Of a stretch of DNA of 64,000 nucleotides, positions 46,982-54,584 are shown piece by piece. The stretch comes from Alphaproteobacteria bacterium (GTDB lineage: Bacteria; Planctomycetota; Phycisphaerae; UBA1845). The notes under the pieces were generated by a model that was not told the origin of the DNA, did not search any database, and saw only the letters and a program-made list of their open reading frames with translations. How positions within the stretch are numbered: the stretch's first letter is position 1; each line of letters begins with the position of its first letter. Where the stretch lies: the NCBI GenBank assembly GCA_028285105.1, contig JANQQE010000004.1, positions 107,923 through 171,922 on the forward strand, given 5' to 3'. The translations under genes were made by a program, and so were the position numbers.

Positions 46982-48160
46982 ATGATTCAACGTCACCAAC
47001 TCGGCAAAGTCCCTCCAAAACCGCACACGGCGTTCTATGACGATTCGGGCAAGTTGCTGATGGAACAGTGCGTCACCCGCCGCGGATTCGAAGGGGCGTA
47101 TTCAATTCTGTATTTCAAGATTCCGCCCACCGACGAGAATGCCGTCGATTCCGTCAGCGTCAACGGCTTTTGCCCGTTTGAACTCGTCGAAGATCAACCG
47201 CTGCATCGACGTCACGTCAAGACTCAGGACATGCCAGCCGGCGGCGATTTTCTGACCGGTCGACGGACGATGATGGTCAATGCCGATGTTCAAATCGGTA
47301 TCTGCAAACCGACCGAACCACCAAAGAATTTCTTCTCCAACGGCGACGGCGATGAACTGTACTTTGTCAAAAAAGGAAGTGGATACGTCGAAAGCGTTTA
47401 CGGCATCCTCCCGTTTCGCAAGTACGACTATTTGATGATCCCCAAGGGCACGCCCTATCGCATCCACCTCGACGGCAACGAAGGAACGATGCTCGTTTTC
47501 GAGGGCAGCCAATTCCTCGGCATCCCGAAGGAATACCGTAACGAAGTCGGACAGATCACGATGTATGCGCCGTATACGCATCGCGATTTTCGACTGCCGA
47601 CAGAACTTTTGAAATTCGATGAAGCCAAGCACGGCAAACCGCCGTATCCGCAAATCACGAAATTGGGCAACAAACTCTCTGCCCACACTTTCGAGCATTG
47701 GCCCTACGAATTGGAAGGGTGGGACGGGTTCCTTTATCCGGTCGCTTTCAATATTCTCGACTATCAACCGAAGACCGGTTTGATCCATTTGCCGCCGACC
47801 ATTCACATTACGTTTACCGGCAACAACTTCGTGGTGTGTTCATTCGTACCGCGGGCTGTCGATTTCCACGAGAAAGCCATCCCCTGCCCATACGGACATG
47901 CCAGCGTGGACATGGACGAAATTCTTTACTACGTCGAGGGCAACTTCACTTCGCGCAAGGGCATCGAATCAGAATCCATCAGCCTCCACCCGATGGGCAT
48001 CCCCCACGGACCACACCCGGGAACGTACGAAGCGTCGATTGGCGTCAAGCGAACCAGCGAGTTAGCCGTCATGTGCGATACCTACAAACCGCTCATCAAA
48101 ACCAAGTTCGCCGACACGCTCGAAGACAAAGACTACCACCTGACTTGGGTGAAACACTAA
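46982..48160 (+). CDS. hmgA: Homogentisate 1,2-dioxygenase
   Basis: Fe(II) enzyme that opens the ring of homogentisate to maleylacetoacetate in phenylalanine and tyrosine breakdown. The product has 392 residues in a bicupin-like fold. Iron ligands are expected in the stretch GHASVDMDEILYYVEGNF (His and Glu) and in MGIPHGPHPG (His), which are intact. AAGGAA six bases before the ATG supports the start. A flavin reductase gene follows by 20 bp and phenylalanine hydroxylase lies further down, giving a small aromatic amino acid set. Confidence 0.92.
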   Translation: MIQRHQLGKVPPKPHTAFYDDSGKLLMEQCVTRRGFEGAYSILYFKIPPTDENAVDSVSVNGFCPFELVEDQPLHRRHVKTQDMPAGGDFLTGRRTMMVNADVQIGICKPTEPPKNFFSNGDGDELYFVKKGSGYVESVYGILPFRKYDYLMIPKGTPYRIHLDGNEGTMLVFEGSQFLGIPKEYRNEVGQITMYAPYTHRDFRLPTELLKFDEAKHGKPPYPQITKLGNKLSAHTFEHWPYELEGWDGFLYPVAFNILDYQPKTGLIHLPPTIHITFTGNNFVVCSFVPRAVDFHEKAIPCPYGHASVDMDEILYYVEGNFTSRKGIESESISLHPMGIPHGPHPGTYEASIGVKRTSELAVMCDTYKPLIKTKFADTLEDKDYHLTWVKH

Positions 48161-48180
48161 AGCGCAATATCGGAACGGAA

Positions 48181-48804
48181 ATGTACATCGATCTTGGCGA
48201 CACCGACAAAACGTGGCAGGACATCTACAAACTCATTGTCACGTTTGTGAACCCTCGCCCCATCGCGTTGGTGTCAACAATATCGGCAGATGGCGTGCGC
48301 AACCTCGCGCCATTCAGCTTCTTCAACATGGTGTCTGCCAACCCGCCTGTGATGATGGTCTGCCCTTCGCGCAAACGCGACCACGGCAAGAAAGACACCC
48401 ATGCCAACATCCAAGCCACCGGCGAATTCGTCGTCGCGACGGTGACCCGATCCATCGCCGACGCCATGAACGACAGCAGCGCCCCCTACCCACCCGATGT
48501 CGATGAATTTGAAAAGTGCGCCCTGACCCCCATGCCAGCCAGCATCGTCAGACCGCCACTCGTCGCCGAGTCGCCTGTGAATTGCGAGTGCAAAATCGAC
48601 CGCATCATCGAGTTCGGCGACCAACCCGGCGCAGGGGCTGTGATCTTCGGGCGCATTGTGGCAATTCATGCGAAGGATGAATTTATTTCCGACGACGGTG
48701 GGATGGACCCAGAAAAACTACAGACCATAGGCCGCCTGGGTCGTAACTCATACGCAACAACAACCGACCGCTTCGATTTGCCGAGGGCACAAATCCGGAT
48801 ATGA
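48181..48804 (+). CDS. Flavin reductase-like FMN-binding protein
   Basis: A 207-residue split-barrel flavoprotein of the DIM6/NTAB type. Characteristic segments are FVNPRPIALVSTISADGVRN, LAPFSFFNMVSANPPVMMVC and TGEFVVATVTRSIADAMN, followed by IVRPPLVAESPVNCECKI. Members reduce FMN or use bound FMN, some supplying a monooxygenase. It lies between hmgA and phhA. Whether it serves aromatic degradation is inference; phenylalanine hydroxylase uses pterin, not flavin. Confidence 0.87.
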   Translation: MYIDLGDTDKTWQDIYKLIVTFVNPRPIALVSTISADGVRNLAPFSFFNMVSANPPVMMVCPSRKRDHGKKDTHANIQATGEFVVATVTRSIADAMNDSSAPYPPDVDEFEKCALTPMPASIVRPPLVAESPVNCECKIDRIIEFGDQPGAGAVIFGRIVAIHAKDEFISDDGGMDPEKLQTIGRLGRNSYATTTDRFDLPRAQIRI

Positions 48805-48938
48805 TTTTGTAGCAGCACTTGGGCGCTTCGATCCGGCGTCCAAACGTGTCCGATCACGCTGAACCGGCGGGCATACCCACTGACACGTCCGCCGAAACGA
48901 TCGTCTGTTTCGATCATCAATCCGAAAGGCTACGCCAA

Positions 48939-49877
48939 ATGTCCAAACCAGGAGAAGGTTTGACCACCACGCAAGCGCCGTTTATCGAAGAAGCCCGCAA
49001 TGCCGGCAAACGGTTCATTGAGCAGCCGTACGAACTCTACAGCGAAGCGAACCAGGAAACCTGGCGAAGACTCTACCAACAAATCCGCCCGACGTGGGAC
49101 AAGTACTCACATCCGAAGTTTCTCGAAGGCGTTGAGAAACTGGCATTGCCTCCGGATCACATTCCGCATCTCGATGAAATCAACCGCTTCCTCGAACCAT
49201 TGAGCGGGTTCAGCGCGCGGGCGGTTTCGGGTTATATCCCGGCGTATTACTTTTTCGATTCGTTGCGCGAGCGGGCATTCCCCACGACAATCACCATCCG
49301 CGACGGCAGCAAACTCGACTACTTGCCCGAACCCGACATCTTCCACGATGTTGCCGGCCACGTGCCGATGCATACAGATAAGCAGTTTGCCGATGTACTC
49401 GTCCGTTTCGGCGAAGTCGCAAGGTCAGCCGCCGGTTTCGCAGCCGAAATCAAAGACCACGAAGTGCGCATCCAAAAACTCGAAAGCGTCATTAAGGCGA
49501 TGGCTCGATTCTTCTGGTTCACCATCGAGTTTGGTCTGATGCGAAAACCGGGCGGCGGGAAGAACGACCTGTGCGTGTACGGCAGCGGCCTCTTAAGCTC
49601 GCACGGAGAACTCGAATACTGCCTCGAATCCCCGCGCGTGCAGCGCTACCCGTTCCAACTCGAATGGGTCGTCAACCAATACTTCGAGATCGACCACTAT
49701 CAACCGCTCCTCTTCATCGTCGATTCGTTCGACCACCTCTTCGAACTGATCGACGAGCTGGAACGCTGGATGCCGATCGGAAAACTAGGCAACGTCAGCC
49801 CAGGTGAACCAGCCGTAAACGAAGAAGACCTCGAGTCATTCATGAACGCCCAAATAGGCATGACGGCAGGAGCGTAG
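48939..49877 (+). CDS. phhA: Phenylalanine 4-monooxygenase
   Basis: Tetrahydropterin-dependent non-heme iron enzyme turning phenylalanine into tyrosine. The 312-residue product consists of the catalytic domain only, as in bacteria. Iron ligands are H136 and H141 in PDIFHDVAGHVPM and E197 in FWFTIEFGLM. Between H141 and the Glu ligand there are about 15 more residues than in the well-studied bacterial enzyme, in a helical stretch (AAEIKDHEVRIQKLESVIK). ATG 48939 has AAAGG about nine bases upstream; a longer frame to 48819 exists but is less likely. Confidence 0.93.
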   Translation: MSKPGEGLTTTQAPFIEEARNAGKRFIEQPYELYSEANQETWRRLYQQIRPTWDKYSHPKFLEGVEKLALPPDHIPHLDEINRFLEPLSGFSARAVSGYIPAYYFFDSLRERAFPTTITIRDGSKLDYLPEPDIFHDVAGHVPMHTDKQFADVLVRFGEVARSAAGFAAEIKDHEVRIQKLESVIKAMARFFWFTIEFGLMRKPGGGKNDLCVYGSGLLSSHGELEYCLESPRVQRYPFQLEWVVNQYFEIDHYQPLLFIVDSFDHLFELIDELERWMPIGKLGNVSPGEPAVNEEDLESFMNAQIGMTAGA

Positions 49878-49878
49878 A

Positions 49879-49894
49879 GTGCGGCATGCCGCAC
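49879..49894. repeat. Perfect 16-bp palindrome after phhA
   Basis: GTGCGGCATGCCGCAC is a perfect inverted repeat two bases after the phhA stop. A close relative (GTGCGGC-TTGCCGCGCC-GCAC) lies at 55630-55650 after another gene end. Two such copies at gene ends suggest a dispersed palindromic element or a transcript-end hairpin; there is no T run. Confidence 0.5.
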
Positions 49895-49916
49895 CATTTA
49901 GGACTGCGGCGTATCG

Positions 49917-50294
49917 ATGGACGCTCAACAAGAGACGAGCTTCGTAAACGCTTTCATCGCGCCGAATCGCCGTGAGCGATACCTGTTCATGCTGCCAGAC
50001 ACAAAGCGTCGCCAACGGCTACTAGACCAGCTTTATCATTGCAAAGATATCGATCCTGATGTTGCGTTCGAACCGCAGTCGAATTCACCGATTGTAGAAG
50101 AATTGAAATCGATGGGGGCCCCAAATTCGTGCTACGTCATCTCAACCGACGCCACTCACGACGGAAATGAACTCCCCCTTGCAACCGTGTTCAATGAGTA
50201 CATTTCCGGCAACGCGATGCTTATTGCGTGCGTTCCCGGAACACTCGGCTGCTATGTGGATGAATACGGCCACACGACGATTTTGCATCGCTAG
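49917..50294 (+). CDS. Hypothetical protein
   Basis: A 125-residue protein that I do not recognise. It is soluble and has no signal peptide. It begins MDAQQETSFVNAFIAPNRRE and contains RERYLFMLPDTKRRQRLLDQ, SCYVISTDATHDGNELPL and AMLIACVPGTLGCYVDEYG. The even hydrophobic/charged pattern and codon-like composition suggest a real gene. It begins 39 bp after phhA on the same strand, separated by the palindrome. Confidence 0.6.
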   Translation: MDAQQETSFVNAFIAPNRRERYLFMLPDTKRRQRLLDQLYHCKDIDPDVAFEPQSNSPIVEELKSMGAPNSCYVISTDATHDGNELPLATVFNEYISGNAMLIACVPGTLGCYVDEYGHTTILHR

Positions 50295-50357
50295 AACGGA
50301 TCGAGTACTCCGCGCGGCATCACCGAGTTGGAATGTGAAGAAAACTGACGCATGGTG

Positions 50358-50388
50358 CCCCATCCTTGAGCGAAGCGGAAGGGTGGGG
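50358..50388. repeat. Inverted repeat, dispersed-hairpin type
   Basis: CCCCATCCTT (50358-50367) pairs with AAGGGTGGGG (50379-50388), ten pairs with one G-T, around an 11-base loop. Similar CCCATCCTT...AAGGGTGGG elements occur as dispersed intergenic repeats in various genomes, from general knowledge. It lies between a hypothetical gene and the RnfD-like gene. Confidence 0.45.
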
Positions 50389-50504
50389 GACTGACGGTTC
50401 TCGAGCCACCAAATACACCTGAAAGTCTCAGTCCCCAACTTTGCGAACAAATGCCCCTTCGGCGATAACATGGGCGCAACTGCTCATTGATTTCGGAATC
50501 GCAA

Positions 50505-52463
50505 ATGGCGGGTCCAGCCCACAACATCCCAGCGCATTCGGCACAAACCCAAGACACCGGCAGATCGCGTCTGTCAGTGCTTCCGGCGCTATTGATTTTG
50601 GGATTGTTCGGCTTCGCGTTTATGCCAGCCGCTCGCGCGAATTCAAATCTTTTCTACTCGATTGTTAGTTCCACGATTGGTTTGGGTGCTTGGTGGGCGA
50701 TCCTTTCTTCATCTCGGCGTCGATCTGTTGGCGCGTTCAAGGTTGAAGTCGTCATCGCCAAACCGCACTACGTTCAGGCCGCAGTGCAGATTGTTATTCT
50801 GCTTTATTGGGGATGGTATTGGCCACGTGCCTATGCCGAACTGCCACTGATCGCCGCGCAGCTTGTTTTCTTCTACACACTCGACGCACTGCTTGCATGG
50901 TCGCGCGGGCGCGTGTGGCGCTTCGGGTTCGGGCCGCTGCCCATCGTCATCAGCACCAACCTGCTCCTTTGGTTCAAGCACGATTGGTACATTTTCCAGT
51001 TCCTTCTACTGACGACCGGCGCATTGGCCAAGCAATTCATCACCTGGAACCGCGAAGGTCAGCGTCGCCACATCTTCAATCCATCGGCATTTGCCCAGTC
51101 GATGTTCGCGATCGTGCTGCTGACCACCGGCACGTCGAACGACCTAACCTGGGGGCGCGAGATCGCTGCGTCGTTTGAGACGCCTTATATGCTGCTCGTG
51201 ATTTTCCTCGGCGGACTCGTGGTGCAGTATCTGTTTCACGTCACGTTGATGACGCTTGCAGCCACCGCGACGCTGCTGATCTTCAACCTCATCTACACCG
51301 GCATCACCGACCTGCCATACTTTGTAACGGCCAACATCATCGCGCCGATTTTTCTCGGATTGCACCTGCTCGTAACCGACCCAGCCACCTCGCCGCGCAC
51401 CAACCTCGGACGCACGCTGTTTGGCGTGCTCTACGGACTCGGATTCTGCGCACTGTTCCGCGTACTCGACATGTGCGAGGTTGCGGTGTTCTGGGACAAA
51501 CTCCTGCCCGTACCAATTTTGAACCTGTGCGTACCATTGATCGATCGCGTCTGCAGCGCAGGCGTCGTCGGTCGATTAAACTTCAAATGGGAAATGTGCA
51601 TGTCGGCATTTCGCATGAATCTTACCCACATGACCGTTTGGGTTGCTCTCTTTGCCGGCATGTGGAAGTCCGGGTTCATCCACGACCCGCTTCCTGAAAA
51701 CAAGACCGTCGGCGAAACGATTCTGTTCTGGAAGCGCGCAGTCGCCGAAGGCAAACCGAACGCTGGCCACAGCATGGTGATGGCCGTCGGCGCTCTGGCA
51801 AGAGGCAGCGGGTCTGCCGAAGCTTACAACGAACTCGGCTTGGTTTGCGTCGATGGCAGCGTGCCGGAAGTCGAACGCAATGACGCCAAAGCCCTCCATT
51901 ACTTCAACCAAGCTTGCGAACTAGGAAGCATCGACGGCTGCGCCAATGTCGCGATTCAATACCTGTTCCTGCGCCAACGCCTCTCCGACGAAGATGTGAC
52001 CTACGCGTTCGATCGTCTAGAAGAATCATGCAACGCAATGGCCGAATCAACGTCATGCTACCTGCTGGGCAACGCATTCGAATCGGGCAAAAGCCGCGAG
52101 AGGAGTTCCCAGCGAGCCATCGAACTTTATGGTCGCTGCGGACTGGGCAATCTCTACGCCGTCAAAGGCATCGCCCGCATCATCCTAAGAGGAGAATCAG
52201 GCCACGATCTCGGCGAGATCGCACCCACACTCGAACGCGCCTGCCAACTGGGCGACGCCGAGAGTTGCTGGTACCTAGCATACATGCACGAAACCGGGAG
52301 CGGTGTTGAAACGAACCCAACCCGAGCACGCCAATTCATGGAAAAGGCCTGCCAATCGGGCTCCAAGAAAGCCTGCATCGCAGCCAAGCACCAGCAACTC
52401 CCGCCCTTCGCAAATCCGGAAATGAATGTTCCCGGCTGGACGAGCGCTTATCCGGTCGATTAG
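50505..52463 (+). CDS. RnfD/NqrB-like membrane protein fused to Sel1-type repeats
   Basis: A 652-residue chimera. Residues 25-390 contain about ten membrane segments. The segment GLHLLVTDPATSPRTNLGR (near residue 288) resembles the T-D-P-x-T/S-x-x-x-T flavin-binding region of NqrB/RnfD subunits of Na+/H+-pumping electron transport complexes. RHIFNPSAFAQSM also fits that family. Residues 420-640 form Sel1-like/TPR-like repeats rich in Cys (LHYFNQACELGSIDGCANVA; LERACQLGDAESCWYLAYMH). No other rnf or nqr gene is present, so it is a stand-alone relative. The ATG at 50505 or 50487 could be the start. A redox-linked membrane function is inference. Confidence 0.72.
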   Translation: MAGPAHNIPAHSAQTQDTGRSRLSVLPALLILGLFGFAFMPAARANSNLFYSIVSSTIGLGAWWAILSSSRRRSVGAFKVEVVIAKPHYVQAAVQIVILLYWGWYWPRAYAELPLIAAQLVFFYTLDALLAWSRGRVWRFGFGPLPIVISTNLLLWFKHDWYIFQFLLLTTGALAKQFITWNREGQRRHIFNPSAFAQSMFAIVLLTTGTSNDLTWGREIAASFETPYMLLVIFLGGLVVQYLFHVTLMTLAATATLLIFNLIYTGITDLPYFVTANIIAPIFLGLHLLVTDPATSPRTNLGRTLFGVLYGLGFCALFRVLDMCEVAVFWDKLLPVPILNLCVPLIDRVCSAGVVGRLNFKWEMCMSAFRMNLTHMTVWVALFAGMWKSGFIHDPLPENKTVGETILFWKRAVAEGKPNAGHSMVMAVGALARGSGSAEAYNELGLVCVDGSVPEVERNDAKALHYFNQACELGSIDGCANVAIQYLFLRQRLSDEDVTYAFDRLEESCNAMAESTSCYLLGNAFESGKSRERSSQRAIELYGRCGLGNLYAVKGIARIILRGESGHDLGEIAPTLERACQLGDAESCWYLAYMHETGSGVETNPTRARQFMEKACQSGSKKACIAAKHQQLPPFANPEMNVPGWTSAYPVD

Positions 52464-52558
52464 ACTGAAGCGATCAAATCAATTGCCGGATGTTTGGGCC
52501 TTTTGACAGAGTTGCTGGAGCCTCTTGGAACGATTCTATTGGAAATGAAGGAGTTGCC

Positions 52559-52945
52559 ATGCGCCATCGCGATGCCTTTTCGTTCATCACTACCCTTGCC
52601 ATCTGCCTGATCGGAATTGTGGGCTGCGACATTGAAGGACTCGCCCAGGACACGATTGAACTGGAATTCTTTAACGATTCAAACGAACCGATTCACATTC
52701 TCCTAAATAATGAAGCCCGCGCCCCAAGCAACCGATTGGAACCGGGTGCCTCAAGAATTGTGACTACGCGGTTTTTTCAGAACGATTCTTTATTCGTTGC
52801 GGCGCAGAACAGTCTGGGGACAGACGTATTCGGCGGCTGTCCATTCGTCGACGAGGAGTTCGATTCTGAGAACCCATTCGCCGGACAGATTTCGTACACG
52901 GGCACCGGAAACTTCTTCGACTGCACCGGGAGCGCGTTTGAATAG
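52559..52945 (+). CDS. Small putative lipoprotein
   Basis: A 128-residue protein started by ATG 52559 with AAGGAG about six bases upstream. The N-terminus is a signal peptide with lipobox-like LIGIVGC. The mature part has an Asn/Asp-rich beta pattern (LEFFNDSNEPIHILLNNEAR, RLEPGASRIVTTRFFQND) similar in style to small planctomycete and myxobacterial secreted proteins. I do not recognise a family. Confidence 0.62.
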   Translation: MRHRDAFSFITTLAICLIGIVGCDIEGLAQDTIELEFFNDSNEPIHILLNNEARAPSNRLEPGASRIVTTRFFQNDSLFVAAQNSLGTDVFGGCPFVDEEFDSENPFAGQISYTGTGNFFDCTGSAFE

Positions 52946-53243
52946 ACGTTGTCTGCAAACTCATTCCATCTATGGAACTTATCATACTTGTCTGTCTTGA
53001 ATGAGCATCCACGCTTAGTGTCAATTACTGGCACGGAAATCGCCTGCACCGAGTTCAAAACTTGCCGATTGAAGCAAGAGGTGCGAAACAACTCGGCGCA
53101 AATCAAACTCGTTTGGTTTGCGGGCTAAATTCGATCGACGCTTACCATTCGGGGCATGCGCAAGAAAACACGCTTCATCACTCTCGCGAGAAGCGTGTTC
53201 GATGTTTTGAAATCGTGACTCGTTATCGTTGTGTTTCGAATCG

Positions 53244-53609
53244 TTACGGCGTGAAACTGCTGCCGCAGCCGCATGTGCTGGTGGCATTGGGGTTGGTGAA
53301 TACGAACCCGCGGCCCATCATTTCGTCGCGAAAGTCGATCGCAACTCCGTTTAGATAGAGGTAGCTGCGCGGGTCGCAGACGATCTTGATGCCTTCGTGT
53401 TCAAAGACTTCATCTTCGTCGTTGCTTTGGTCGGTCAGATCGAGCGTGTAATTAAACCCGCTGCAACCGCCACCCTTGACACCAACGCGAAGGAACAACT
53501 CTTCGACGGGCTTTTCGCCTTCGGCGTGTTCCGTCTTGAGTCGGTCCAGTTGCTGCGTGACGATCGTGTTGACTTCCCGTGCGGCTGACGCGCTTAACGA
53601 AATACCCAT
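53244..53609 (-). CDS. IscA/ErpA-type iron-sulfur cluster carrier
   Basis: A 121-residue A-type carrier that delivers Fe-S clusters to apo-proteins. The three conserved cysteines are present: GVKGGGCSGFNYTL and the C-terminal TCGCGSSF. The beta-rich core has FEHEGIKIVCDPRSYLYLNG. The ATG at 53609 has AAGG eight bases upstream; a TTG two codons earlier is possible. No isc or suf neighbours are visible. ErpA, IscA and SufA cannot be told apart from sequence alone here. Confidence 0.9.
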   Translation of the reverse strand: MGISLSASAAREVNTIVTQQLDRLKTEHAEGEKPVEELFLRVGVKGGGCSGFNYTLDLTDQSNDEDEVFEHEGIKIVCDPRSYLYLNGVAIDFRDEMMGRGFVFTNPNATSTCGCGSSFTP

Positions 53610-53817
53610 AACCAAAACCTTTCAATTCACTTGGATGAATGTGTTGTTCGATCCAAGGCAATAAACGACTCAATATCCCACAGTGGATATTAGCCTTCAC
53701 CGCCCAAGTCTTCAACGGATTGTTGCGCTGGTGGTCTTTGGTGCTTTCGTTTCGATCAGCGAATTGCCTGGCTGACCCGAAGATTTCGGGCCTGCCTGCT
53801 CGGGAAACCCGCATGCG

Positions 53818-54150
53818 CAAAAAACTAGGCCCGGCGGGGTGGGCCGGGCCTTGGGGGGTTACCGATCCATGGGGGATGGACCAGTAAGTGGGTCAAATTT
53901 ACTCCCGAAGTCCGCAGCCACTGCCATACCGGTTTCAAAATCACCGGCCACAATGCGATCACTTCAGGTTCGCCATACCTGAATTCGGTATGCAACTGCC
54001 AGCAAAGACAAACCTTGGTGGCATTCAGTCTGGCTTCAACTGCCCGTTTGGTCCCAACGGGATCAGGGCTACAGCCTCGGAAGCAGATGACGCCACTGCT
54101 ATATGCCAGACCGATATGGCCAACACCAACCAAAAATCGGCTCAAAACCA
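53818..54150 (-). ncRNA. Candidate structured RNA, family not recognised
   Basis: A complete transcription unit of about 330 nt can be read on the minus strand: a sigma70-type promoter at 54184-54156, a predicted start near 54150, and a strong intrinsic terminator at 53851-53819. Inside, GCCATATCGGT (54120-54110) can pair with ACCGGTATGGC (53933-53923) over 11 pairs with one G-U, closing a domain of about 200 nt. Next to it, CAGTG/CATTG and flanking GCGTCA/TGATCGC extend the helix with bulges. Local hairpins include a 7-bp TTCAGGT stem and a 6-bp CCCGTT/AACGGG stem. I looked for tmRNA, RNase P, SRP RNA and 6S motifs and found no convincing match. A 108-codon open frame spans the unit from an ATG at the start site to the terminator stem; a leaderless mRNA is the alternative. 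Confidence 0.5.
53819..53851 (-). terminator. Intrinsic terminator, minus strand
   Basis: AGGCCCGGC (53827-53835) and GCCGGGCCT (53843-53851) form a perfect 9-bp GC-rich stem with a 7-base loop. On the minus strand it is followed by TAG and then TTTTTT (complement of 53824-53819). No minus-strand protein gene ends here, so it belongs to the candidate RNA unit. Confidence 0.75.
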
Positions 54151-54155
54151 TTTTG

Positions 54156-54184
54156 ATTCTGGTCAGTCAGATCGGCAATGTCAA
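54156..54184 (-). promoter_or_regulatory. Candidate sigma70 promoter of the structured RNA
   Basis: On the minus strand a perfect TTGACA (54184-54179) is followed after 17 bases by CAGAAT (54161-54156), which matches TATAAT at four positions. The start of transcription would be at about 54150. Confidence 0.5.
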
Positions 54185-54584
54185 GTCCGCTAACCGGCGA
54201 TTGTGAGGCCGAATGGGGAGTTTGCCCGATCCTGTCTGCTGTCATTGCACCCCTACCGGCAATGCCGTCCTATCGGATTCTGCTGGCTCATTACGTTGTT
54301 GCGTTTGTGGTTGCAGTGCCTCTGGAATGCCGTGTCAAAATTAACGGAATTGCACCGCTGCCAAATATTCAACGCTTGCTCACGAATCGCCGATGAATTA
54401 CTATTATTCATAGTAGATTGATTTCCCGGGCGCGGACTGCGTCAAACTTGAGCGGCAGTTCGTCACCGAATCGAGTTGAATTCTTTGTGGCCAATGTCGG
54501 CGACTCATTTGAAAACACCTGTTCTGATAGCATCCCTCAGCGTTATGATTTGGTTGAAAAATTCCTTCCTTTTGGAGAAATGGC

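Larger units (their letters stand above)
53610..54584. other. 975-bp region without a convincing protein gene
   Basis: This region lies between the IscA-type gene and the Gly-rich protein gene. It holds a minus-strand terminator, several hairpins and a good minus-strand promoter, described separately as a candidate RNA gene. Short open frames, including a 108-codon frame that coincides with the RNA unit and a 72-codon plus-strand frame near 54200, show no family motif and odd composition. Confidence 0.6.

Noticed and set aside
54040..54110. Plus-strand resemblance to pieces of 6S or SRP RNA (GGGCTACAGCC, GCAGATGACGC)
   Set aside because: Short matches only, on the strand opposite to the promoter and terminator, and without the surrounding conserved elements of either RNA.
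53825..54151. 108-codon minus-strand open frame in the candidate RNA region
   Set aside because: No ribosome binding site, Trp/Cys-rich improbable composition, no motif; its end lies in the terminator stem. Kept only as an alternative explanation for the RNA unit.
54178..54396. Short plus-strand open frame with a hydrophobic segment
   Set aside because: Starts inside the candidate minus-strand promoter, lacks a ribosome binding site, and shows no family resemblance.
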